Source: Clostridia bacterium (GTDB taxonomy: Bacteria; Bacillota; Clostridia; Saccharofermentanales; UBA5734). From it: DNA of 5,808 nt. Numbering within the stretch: the first letter of the stretch is position 1; each line of letters starts with the position of its first letter. The notes beneath the pieces were generated by a model, which was given only the letters and a program-made list of their open reading frames with translations, ran no database searches and was not told the DNA's origin. Both the position numbers and the translations under genes were made by a program. Positions 1 through 4,894 of the stretch are shown here, in pieces. Where the stretch lies: the NCBI GenBank assembly GCA_018056585.1, contig JAGPFK010000115.1:1-5808 (forward strand), written 5' to 3'.

Positions 1-12
1 TCATATACCTCC
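1..12 (-). CDS. Possible start of a minus-strand gene running off the left edge
   Basis: Read on the minus strand, a GGAGGT ribosome binding site (plus positions 7-12) is followed by ATG at 4-2. Only the first codon and one further base lie inside the window, so the product is unknown. The gap of two to three bases between the site and this ATG is shorter than usual, so the true start may lie a few bases further out, beyond the edge. The AT-rich stretch just upstream, with a TATAAT at 88-93, fits a promoter region for such a gene. This is an inference from signals only; no coding sequence is visible. Confidence 0.4.
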   Translation of the reverse strand, partial: GGI

Positions 13-48
13 GTTTAAATATAATATAATATTAATTGATTTGCGGCG

Positions 49-60
49 TCCGTGCACGGA
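49..60. repeat. Perfect 12-base palindrome TCCGTGCACGGA
   Basis: TCCGTGCACGGA reads the same on both strands and stands out as a GC-rich island in an AT-rich leader. Flanking GCG (45-47 side) and ACGC (64-67) could lengthen the dyad imperfectly. It lies between the candidate promoter at 88-93 and the start codon at 4-2, so it could be an operator for the gene beyond the left edge. With no loop it would make a poor RNA hairpin. Confidence 0.4.
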
Positions 61-87
61 TTAACGCAGGCTATGTTGATCATGATT

Positions 88-93
88 ATTATA
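88..93 (-). promoter_or_regulatory. Possible -10 element for the gene at the left edge
   Basis: A perfect TATAAT on the minus strand lies about 85 bases upstream of the putative start codon at position 4. I see no good -35 hexamer at 16-18 bases upstream of it, and the surroundings are so AT-rich (including the 12-base palindrome TATATTAATATA nearby) that chance matches are likely. The predicted transcript would include the palindrome at 49-60 in its leader. Confidence 0.25.
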
Positions 94-424
94 TATTAAT
101 ATAACATAATTTTACGGTTGCTATTTAATATATTTATATCATTTTGATTACAATTTGGTTACAGTCCGATTCATATACGTGCCGGCAGCCCTTATGCTTG
201 TTCATTTACACAATCTGACTCCCTGTTTTACACCGGTTCAAAAATCGGTTCCTGACCCGATTCTGCATCATCATCTATAAACGTTGCCAAAACCATGAGT
301 CTAATCTGAAATCGTTCACCTATCCCGTTCCTGCGTCCTGTTCCTTCTGATTCCGTCACGTGATGATCCCCTTGCTTTCGACTGATGGTTGGCATTATCT
401 GCGTCTGCCATGCCCCGTACATTT

Positions 425-458
425 AAAAAGGAGACAGTCGTTTTGATTGTCTCCTTTT
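425..458 (-). terminator. Strong bidirectional intrinsic terminator
   Basis: A 14-pair stem (426-439 with 445-458, one G-U pair) closes a five-base loop at 440-444. The core is GGAGACA pairing with TGTCTCC. Read on the minus strand the stem runs into TTTTT at 429-425 and starts 27 bases after the stop codon of the zinc-ribbon gene at 485. The arms carry A runs on one side and T runs on the other, so it could also stop plus-strand transcripts. It ends the two-gene zinc-ribbon unit. Confidence 0.9.
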
Positions 459-484
459 GCAATATCCGAAGGCTTTTTGAAGGA

Positions 485-934
485 TTAGTAATAATTACCT
501 GAACTAAACAGAGAAGAGAAAAAACCTATCAATACACTGCTGAAAATAATGCTGAGTACAACGCCGATCAGGGTCAGAATAAGTATAGCTCGGCTGAGAT
601 TCTTTTTGTTCAGATTGACTTGGCTGCCAAAAGCCCAAACAAACATCAAAATCAAACCAACGATTGGAATGCTATAGAGAATCATTGTTAACAAATATTG
701 CCCCACAGACATTGGAGATGTATCCGCATAGGGATGGGCGGCCGCTTGTGGCTGATAGTATGTCTGAGGCGGCGGTGGCGGAGAATAGGCTTGCTGATAG
801 GATTGGCTGTAGGGCTGAGACGGCGGTGGCTGTGTAATCGTTGGTGCGCCGCCTCCTCCTGTGGTAGGGGCGCCGCAGTTCTCACAAAATTTAGCATCAT
901 CTGGATTTTGCTTCCCACAACTTGGGCAATACAT
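485..934 (-). CDS. Zinc-ribbon, two-pass membrane protein (ribbon at N terminus)
   Basis: A 149-residue protein of unknown function. Residues 1-21 form a short zinc ribbon with CPSC at 3-6 and CENC at 17-20, the four-cysteine pattern of the Pfam zinc-ribbon families. Residues 25-73 are a disordered linker rich in Pro, Gln, Tyr and Ser. Two hydrophobic segments follow, at about 79-102 and 115-139, separated by a polar loop containing NLNKKNLSRA. The order of a short ribbon, low-complexity linker and a 'VWAF..NxNKKNxxRA' membrane hairpin occurs in many Firmicutes zinc-ribbon proteins; this is from memory of the family, not a search. The start at 934 is supported by a GGAAGG ribosome binding site about 7 bases upstream. 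It lies 105 bases after the 1040-1765 gene on the same strand, with no clear terminator between, and is followed by the terminator at 425-458. I would expect the ribbon to be cytoplasmic. No enzymatic role can be assigned. Confidence 0.88.
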   Translation of the reverse strand: MYCPSCGKQNPDDAKFCENCGAPTTGGGGAPTITQPPPSQPYSQSYQQAYSPPPPPQTYYQPQAAAHPYADTSPMSVGQYLLTMILYSIPIVGLILMFVWAFGSQVNLNKKNLSRAILILTLIGVVLSIIFSSVLIGFFSSLFSSGNYY

Positions 935-973
935 GGTCGATCCTTCCTTTCTACAATCTGTTTCTATTCTTTC

Positions 974-1006
974 GGCTGAATGGCCCCTTGTTCAGGCCTA
1001 ACAGCC
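974..1006 (-). repeat. Imperfect hairpin between the two zinc-ribbon genes
   Basis: GGCTG (974-978) pairs with CAGCC (1002-1006), and an inner GGCC pair lies within, separated by a mismatched three-base internal loop. Neither strand shows a T run after it, so it is not a standard terminator. It sits between the stop at 1040 and the next start at 934, where an RNA structure could affect mRNA stability or relative expression of the downstream gene. Confidence 0.35.
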
Positions 1007-1039
1007 AAAATCAAGATCAGCGACACCACCATCATCAAA

Positions 1040-1765
1040 TCAGAGTGACGGCTTGGGTTTACCACAGAATCTGCAAAAATTACCTGTATTCTCATTGCCG
1101 CAACCGGCACAGTACCATATGTTGCCAGTCGGAGGCGGCGTTTCCGGCATTGCTTCTTCTTTTTCAACAAGAGGCTCTTCAGGCTGGGGCTCAGGTGCTG
1201 CAACAGGCGAAGGTTCCGGCTGAACAGGCGGGGCCGGTTCTGCTGAAGGTTGATAAACGGGCTGTGTATAGACTGGTTCAGCTGATGGCTGGTAGACAGG
1301 CTGTGAATAAGGGGGGGCTTGATATGACGCAGCCTGTTGTTTTTCTTTTTTCTTCCCGATGCCAAATGTAGCATCAACCAACTTACTGATCAGAGGCAGC
1401 CCGGCGTCTTTGTTCTGGGTTAGACGCAAGACAGCCATCAAAGCCATGACAAACAAACCAACTTCAAGAATAAATCGAATGACGTTATGAACACTAGCAA
1501 GAAAGTTGATTACACCGTAAGCATCAAACAAACCAAAAAGAGCATTCAGTGCCGTAAATATCCAGCCAATGACCGTCGTTACAATGACATAGCCGACACG
1601 CAGGTACAAGGCCTGAAAAACCTGCCGTGACAGCCACATGTCTTTTTCAAGGATGAGGGCATAAGCCAATACAAGAATCAGGGCTTCCAAAAGGCCAAAA
1701 AAGGCCAGGACGAATGAAAAAATAGCAACAGCCATCAGGTTCAGACCGTACTTCCCTTTTGTCAT
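1040..1765 (-). CDS. Multi-pass membrane protein with C-terminal zinc ribbon
   Basis: A 241-residue protein of unknown function. Hydrophobic segments lie at about residues 10-38 (long, possibly two passes), 56-80 and 95-115. From about 138 (KKKEK) a soluble tail begins: a Pro/Gln/Tyr/Glu-rich linker to about 213, then a zinc ribbon with CAGC at 219-222 and CRFC at 231-234, ending GKPKPSL. The linker carries two copies of QPVYQPSAEP. I chose the ATG at 1765 because a GGAGGG site (1772-1777) lies 6 bases upstream; an upstream in-frame ATG at 1786 would place that site inside the coding region and has no site of its own. The gene precedes the zinc-ribbon gene at 485-934 on the same strand, so the two are likely one operon. 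The lysines after the last membrane segment suggest a cytoplasmic tail. I recognise the architecture, not a function. Confidence 0.87.
   Translation of the reverse strand: MTKGKYGLNLMAVAIFSFVLAFFGLLEALILVLAYALILEKDMWLSRQVFQALYLRVGYVIVTTVIGWIFTALNALFGLFDAYGVINFLASVHNVIRFILEVGLFVMALMAVLRLTQNKDAGLPLISKLVDATFGIGKKKEKQQAASYQAPPYSQPVYQPSAEPVYTQPVYQPSAEPAPPVQPEPSPVAAPEPQPEEPLVEKEEAMPETPPPTGNIWYCAGCGNENTGNFCRFCGKPKPSL
1236..1303 (-). repeat. Tandem 13-codon repeat in the proline-rich linker
   Basis: Two 29-base copies (1236-1264 and 1275-1303) both encode QPVYQPSAEP, 39 bases apart. They differ at six positions, and every difference is a synonymous third-base change. That is what is expected if the duplication is old and the peptide has been kept by selection, rather than a fresh slippage event. 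Confidence 0.8.
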
Positions 1766-1810
1766 GTTGTTCCCTCCGTTCCACATTTTTGAGTACTGAA
1801 AAACAGCTTC

Positions 1811-1822
1811 ATTAAGCTTAAT
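1811..1822. repeat. Palindrome ATTAAGCTTAAT upstream of the zinc-ribbon operon
   Basis: A perfect 12-base palindrome centred about 50 bases upstream of the start at 1765. Together with the inverted repeat at 1839-1865 it marks the likely control region of the zinc-ribbon operon. AT-rich 12-mers of this kind occur by chance, so a role as an operator is only possible. I found no clear -35/-10 pair in 1787-1926. Confidence 0.3.
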
Positions 1823-1838
1823 TTCAGACTATCACATT

Positions 1839-1865
1839 CAAAGACTAAACGCAATGCAGTCTTTG
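1839..1865 (-). repeat. 8-bp inverted repeat between kinase gene and zinc-ribbon operon
   Basis: CAAAGACT (1839-1846) and AGTCTTTG (1858-1865) are perfect inverted repeats around an 11-base loop. The hairpin lies about 60 bases after the kinase stop codon and about 75 bases before the next start. No T run follows it on either strand, so a Rho-independent terminator is not well supported; a processing or mRNA-end hairpin, or a protein-binding dyad, are alternatives. Confidence 0.5.
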
Positions 1866-1926
1866 CGGAGAAGATCCAAAAAGTATCTGTCTGAACATAA
1901 GAACACAGGAATATTTTAATACAGTC

Positions 1927-3030
1927 TCATATTATTTGATTTTTGACAATCTGATTCATTTCAGGAAGATGGGCAATCATGTCTTGCGCCAGACGAATTT
2001 GGTTTTTAGCCCGATCCAGATTATGATCTGGTCTGTGAATACGAAAATAACGGTCACCATTCAGATAATCAGCTAAGAATCGTGATGCGAGTTCTATCGT
2101 GATGACAACGGCACCCAGTGCCATATGCTCTATTTCACAAGGCGTGAGAAAAGATTGGGCGGCCTCCATAAAGCCTCGCGTAAAAGCCTCAAAATAGTCC
2201 ATATTCAGACGGACTTTGTTCAGATCCGTTTCGTCTTCCATGGCTTCGTTAGCAGCAAACCGAATCGCATCGCCATAATCATACATAGACAAGCCAGGCA
2301 TAACGGTATCGAGATCAATCACACAAAGCGGTTCATTGGTTTTTCGGTGCATGAGAATATTGTTGTACTTGGTGTCATTATGCGTTACACGCAATGGCAA
2401 TTCCCCGGATTCTAATAAGTTGGCCAGGCGGCCGGCTAATGTGCGATGCTGTAAAAAGAAATTCAGTTCATGTGAAACTTTAGGAACCCGGCCAAAAGGA
2501 TCTTCTTGTGCAATCGCAAAAAGTTGATTGAACCGGGCCGGCGTATCATGAAATCCTGGAATGGTCTCAGTCAACTGATCGATAGGCATGTCTGCCAGCA
2601 ACGTTTGAAAACGACCAAAAGCATAGCCGGCGCTGACCAGAATCTTCGTATTCTCGATGTGTTCGTAAGCGATCGAATTTTCAACATATTGGCATAAACG
2701 CCAGACGCTAGAATCACAAACAGTATAGTTGTTTCCTTCCTTGTCATTGATAAAGGTGATGATGCGGCAATCGTTGCTATGCATTTCCTTGCTTTCAAGA
2801 TAATTTGTAATGGCTTTAATATTCTCCATAACCTGAATTGGATTTTTAAAGACATAGTCGTTAATGCGTTGCAAAATATATTGTCGTTCTTTATTCCCAT
2901 CTGCCAGGATGATCTGATATGTATCGTTTATATGTCCGTTAACCAACTGTTTATAGTTCATCAGCGTTTGCGGTAAATCATAGTGTGCCAAAACACGGCG
3001 GATGGTTGCTGTTGTTTCAGATTGTCCCAT
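1927..3030 (-). CDS. APH-fold kinase, probably N-acetylhexosamine 1-kinase-like
   Basis: A 367-residue soluble kinase of the aminoglycoside phosphotransferase superfamily. The N-lobe has a nucleotide-binding stretch NGHINDTY (31-38) and YILQRIN (51-57), where Q54 or the nearby basic residue would stand in the lysine region. The C-lobe has the Brenner-type motif VTHNDTKYNN (215-224) with catalytic D219 and N224, and IDLDTVMPG (238-246) with the metal-binding aspartates D239/D241, followed by YDYGDAIRF (250-258). The HNDTKxNN and IDLDTVMPG forms and the length match the Bifidobacterium NahK/LnpB group (about 360 residues), which phosphorylates C1 of GlcNAc and GalNAc in cytoplasmic salvage; this comparison is from memory. 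Database entries for such proteins often read 'mucin desulfatase' or 'phosphotransferase'. No lacto-N-biose phosphorylase or transporter gene is nearby, so the substrate is open. AGGAG lies about 6 bases before the ATG, and a promoter sits at 3064-3092. Confidence 0.85.
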   Translation of the reverse strand: MGQSETTATIRRVLAHYDLPQTLMNYKQLVNGHINDTYQIILADGNKERQYILQRINDYVFKNPIQVMENIKAITNYLESKEMHSNDCRIITFINDKEGNNYTVCDSSVWRLCQYVENSIAYEHIENTKILVSAGYAFGRFQTLLADMPIDQLTETIPGFHDTPARFNQLFAIAQEDPFGRVPKVSHELNFFLQHRTLAGRLANLLESGELPLRVTHNDTKYNNILMHRKTNEPLCVIDLDTVMPGLSMYDYGDAIRFAANEAMEDETDLNKVRLNMDYFEAFTRGFMEAAQSFLTPCEIEHMALGAVVITIELASRFLADYLNGDRYFRIHRPDHNLDRAKNQIRLAQDMIAHLPEMNQIVKNQII

Positions 3031-3063
3031 ATCTTACACTCCTGGATGTTTTTTAGCTCTTTT

Positions 3064-3092
3064 ATACTATCGTTTCAGCTTTGATCCGTCAA
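3064..3092 (-). promoter_or_regulatory. Sigma-A-type promoter for the kinase gene
   Basis: On the minus strand TTGACG (3087-3092) and TAGTAT (3064-3069) are separated by exactly 17 bases, matching five and four of six consensus positions. Transcription would begin near 3057, giving a leader of about 27 bases with the AGGAG site before the ATG at 3030. This makes the kinase independent of the tRNA gene upstream. Confidence 0.65.
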
Positions 3093-3154
3093 TGATAGGC
3101 GTTGATAAAAAATCTAACGGCGTAGACACATATGATGTTCTGTTATGATCAGAT

Positions 3155-3172
3155 AAAAACAGAGTGCCCTGA
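3155..3172 (-). terminator. Weak candidate terminator after tRNA-Pro
   Basis: On the minus strand a short hairpin (CAGG pairing with TCTG, one G-U) is followed by TTTTT at 3159-3155, about 35 bases beyond the tRNA 3' end. A longer alternative pairs GAGTG next to the tRNA with CACTC at 3162-3166, leaving a large loop. Either fold would end the tRNA transcript before the kinase promoter, but the stems are short. Confidence 0.35.
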
Positions 3173-3203
3173 CAGAATCATCATCCCATCAAAACACTCC
3201 AAA

Positions 3204-3279
3204 TGGTCCGAGTGGCGAGACTTGAACTCGCGGCCTCGTGGTCCCAAACCACGCGCCCTGCCAACTGGGCTACACCCGG
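3204..3279 (-). tRNA. tRNA-Pro (anticodon UGG)
   Basis: A complete 76-base cloverleaf on the minus strand. The acceptor stem CCGGGTG pairs with CACTCGG (one G-U), the D arm is GCCC/GGGC with an eight-base loop, the anticodon stem CGTGG/CCACG encloses TTTGGGA with anticodon TGG (plus 3244-3246), a five-base variable loop follows, and the T arm is GCGAG/CTCGC around TTCAAGT. The 3' CCA is encoded, preceded by discriminator A. C1-G72 and A73 are typical of bacterial tRNA-Pro. It reads CCA and, by wobble, other proline codons. It is a single tRNA, with no second RNA gene adjacent. Confidence 0.97.
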
Positions 3280-3332
3280 ATATACTGTTATTTTTAATTT
3301 TCGTTTCCTTTCGACCAATCGTCGCGTCCCAG

Positions 3333-3361
3333 ATTATACAGGATCAGAATAGTTCGTGCAA
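3333..3361 (-). promoter_or_regulatory. Promoter for tRNA-Pro
   Basis: A perfect TATAAT (minus strand, 3333-3338) lies 17 bases from TTGCAC (3356-3361), which keeps only the TTG of the -35 consensus. Transcription would start near 3326, about 47 bases before the mature tRNA 5' end, leaving a leader to be removed by RNase P. Confidence 0.6.
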
Positions 3362-4089
3362 GCTGCAATTATGTTGTTTGTAACGCTACGAACAGGACAG
3401 TGCATATGCGTTTGCCGACTTGCTCTTCTTTGGGATTTGATGTGTAACAGACTTGCTTTCCTTCAGGACTTTTATAATTTAAATCAAGGATGGAAATTCA
3501 CTTCCTGTTAGGAGTCAAGTTCAAAATAGTGTGTAAATTCCCTCGGTATTCCAGTCATCAGGATGCGGAATTCCCTACCATCGGTTAAGCTGAAGCGTTT
3601 ATGCCGCGAAAGCTGTTCATAATGAACACATCGAATGTTTGGCCAATTGCGAACATCACTCTAAATCGACATAGCCTTACCCCTGTAGGCAGGGAGATGT
3701 ACCGATGGAATAGACATCGTTTCATCGGGAATCCGAAGTTCGCCAATTTATTGGCGATGTAGTTCACATCCAGAGGACTGCACGGCTGTCTTGATGATTC
3801 CGTTTTGCAATAGAATCAATATTTTTGGTTGATGATCCAAGAGGTTATCTGAATCAATAAAGGCGCAACTTCGAAGCGATATTATGCGCAGCATGGCTGA
3901 TTTTAACCATCAAGCATAAGCATTTATGAAACATAAACGCAAATAACAACGTAAAATGTCATCTCGATAACACGGGAAACAAAGGAAGATTAATAGAAGA
4001 TCGTGAGAAAGAAGATAATAACCAGATCGATAAAATCGCATTCTGCATAAAAATTCTGAGCTTCCATGGCAATAACTACATGATTCTCA
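3362..4089. other. Long gene-free stretch with inverted repeats
   Basis: No reading frame here has a ribosome binding site and a believable protein. The left part (3480-3545) contains a block that reads, on the minus strand, TTTACACACTATTTTGAAC, reminiscent of insertion-sequence ends but without a partner repeat that I can find. The middle (3614-3757) holds four short perfect inverted repeats. The plus-strand frame over 3585-3763 and the minus-strand frame over 3585-3767 are both open, a sign of base composition rather than coding. The right part (about 3790-4085) is AT-rich with many stops in all frames and looks like decayed DNA. The region separates the tRNA gene from the next gene, a usual place for mobile-element debris. 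Confidence 0.5.
3614..3757. repeat. Cluster of four short perfect inverted repeats
   Basis: Within 144 bases there are TGTTCAT-A-ATGAACA (3614-3628), CCCTG-TAGG-CAGGG (3681-3694), CGATG-7 bases-CATCG (3703-3719, with a longer alternative CCGATG/CATCGG to 3728) and TCGCCAAT-TT-ATTGGCGA (3740-3757). The last has eight-base arms and only a two-base spacer. No T run follows any of them. Such density suggests either a structured RNA, or the subterminal hairpins of a decayed mobile element. Confidence 0.5.
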
Positions 4090-4119
4090 TTGATTCATAA
4101 GATCTTTTGGGCATATAAT
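4090..4119 (+). promoter_or_regulatory. Promoter for the beta-helix gene
   Basis: TTGATT (4090-4095) and a perfect TATAAT (4114-4119) are 18 bases apart; transcription would begin near 4126. A second perfect TATAAT at 4138-4143 lacks a good -35 but would start transcripts at about 4150, right at the edge of the palindrome 4151-4165. Either gives a short leader to the ATG at 4179. Confidence 0.55.
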
Positions 4120-4150
4120 GAATTATCTGTTCAAAATTATAATGATGAGT

Positions 4151-4165
4151 CGGTCTTAAAGACCG
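4151..4165 (+). promoter_or_regulatory. Palindrome just upstream of the ribosome binding site
   Basis: CGGTCTTAAAGACCG is a perfect 15-base inverted repeat (seven-base arms around one A). In RNA it can fold as CGGTC/GACCG with a five-base loop, extended by a G-U and a G-C pair. It ends right before the GGGGGG run (4168-4173) that serves as ribosome binding site for the gene at 4179. It could be an operator just after the promoter or a hairpin that tunes translation. Confidence 0.5.
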
Positions 4166-4178
4166 GCGGGGGGTTTAT

Positions 4179-4859
4179 ATGTTGATTGAAACGGTTAAAA
4201 GCAGCGCACTATATGATCTGAATCAATCTTTGGCCGGACCTTTTTTAAGCCGGCTGGAATGGCCCTGGCAGGCTCTCTCCCAGATACATGAACTCATCCT
4301 TCAGATTGGTCCGACCCTGTCCTCCAGTGAATTCAAACAAATCGACGAGAATATATGGGTTGCCTGCGACTGTCAGATTGCTTCAACGGCTTCCCTTTGC
4401 GGTCCGCTCATTATCGGACATGAAACAGAGGTTCGTCATGGGGCGTTTATCCGCAAAGATGCGCTCATCGGCAATCAGGCAGTCATCGGCAATTCAACGG
4501 AACTTAAAAATGTCATTTTATTTAATGGTGTTGAGGTTCCTCATTTTAACTACGTCGGTGATTCAATACTGGGATACAAGGCTCACATGGGTGCCGGAGC
4601 GATTATCTCCAACGTCAAGGGAGATCGCAGCCTGATCTCGATACACATTGGTCCGGAGCGCCTGGAAACAGGGTTAAGAAAGATGGGCGCTTTACTGGGA
4701 GATCGTGCTGAAATCGGCTGTAACAGTGTGCTCAACCCTGGCAGCATCATTGGCCGCAATACACAAGTTTATCCCTTAACCATGGTCCGGGGCACCCTTC
4801 CGCCAAACTGCATCCTTAAACAAAGCGGAGACATTGTCGCTAAAGCCAGCACCCTGTGA
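4179..4859 (+). CDS. Stand-alone GlmU-C-like left-handed beta-helix protein
   Basis: A 226-residue protein with an alpha-helical N-terminal part (about 1-58) and a hexapeptide-repeat left-handed beta-helix (about 60-215), seen as repeated I/V/L-G-x-x-A/S/T-x turns. Residues 121-145, running from PHFNYVGD to GAGAIISN, match the active-site loop of the GlmU acetyltransferase domain, where the histidine (here H122) is the catalytic base, and N124, Y125, G127 and D128 correspond to its neighbours. The N-terminal uridylyltransferase domain of GlmU, with its GxGTRM-type signature, is absent; full GlmU has about 450 residues. Relatives in Clostridia are often named UDP-N-acetylglucosamine pyrophosphorylase, which the missing domain makes doubtful. 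A sugar-phosphate or sugar-nucleotide acyltransferase, acting as a trimer in the cytoplasm, is the better guess. The start follows a GGGGGG run by about 5 bases. It converges on the rubrerythrin gene. Confidence 0.86.
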   Translation: MLIETVKSSALYDLNQSLAGPFLSRLEWPWQALSQIHELILQIGPTLSSSEFKQIDENIWVACDCQIASTASLCGPLIIGHETEVRHGAFIRKDALIGNQAVIGNSTELKNVILFNGVEVPHFNYVGDSILGYKAHMGAGAIISNVKGDRSLISIHIGPERLETGLRKMGALLGDRAEIGCNSVLNPGSIIGRNTQVYPLTMVRGTLPPNCILKQSGDIVAKASTL

Positions 4860-4894
4860 TCCTTATAAAAATTAGTAAGGTTCGCAGAAAACCT
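4860..4894. terminator. Compact convergent 3' ends with weak hairpins
   Basis: The stop codons of the two converging genes are only 12 bases apart. CCTTA (4861-4865) and TAAGG (4876-4880) form one inverted repeat. On the minus strand AGGTT/AACCT (4878-4894) forms a five-pair stem within the last codons of rubrerythrin, followed a few bases later by TTTTT (4871-4867). This could be a weak terminator for rubrerythrin. No strong terminator is visible for the plus-strand gene. Confidence 0.3.

Larger units (their letters stand above)
13..424. other. Gene-free stretch, left end
   Basis: About 410 bases without a gene I can support. Positions 13-180 are very AT-rich and probably regulatory. Positions 228-422 are open on the minus strand (64 codons) but the ATG at 422 sits in the tail of the terminator at 425-458 and has no ribosome binding site. 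A GTG inside this frame (43 codons left, ending DDDAESGQEPIFEPV) has a purine-rich AAGGGG about 8 bases upstream and is the only version that might be translated; I do not recognise the peptide. A small inverted repeat AATCGG/CCGATT (243-248 and 257-262) followed on the minus strand by a T run lies at the end of that frame. Confidence 0.5.

Noticed and set aside
228..422. 64-codon minus-strand frame starting at ATG 422
   Set aside because: The ATG sits in the T run of a strong terminator, with an in-frame stop just before it and no ribosome binding site.
922..1377. Long plus-strand and minus-strand frames overlapping the zinc-ribbon genes
   Set aside because: They are out-of-frame shadows of the proline-rich linker and the ribbon coding sequence, with no start signals.
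1766..1786. Upstream ATG at 1786 as start of the membrane/zinc-ribbon gene
   Set aside because: It would put the GGAGGG ribosome binding site inside the coding region and has no such site itself; the ATG at 1765 has ideal spacing.
3132..3383. Plus-strand open frame of 83 codons containing the phrase EWRDLNSRPRGPKPRALPTG
   Set aside because: This is the translation of the antisense of the tRNA-Pro gene, a well-known false protein in databases; no ribosome binding site.
3585..3767. 60-codon minus-strand frame
   Set aside because: No ribosome binding site, unrecognised, and its opposite strand is equally open; better explained by inverted repeats or decayed DNA.
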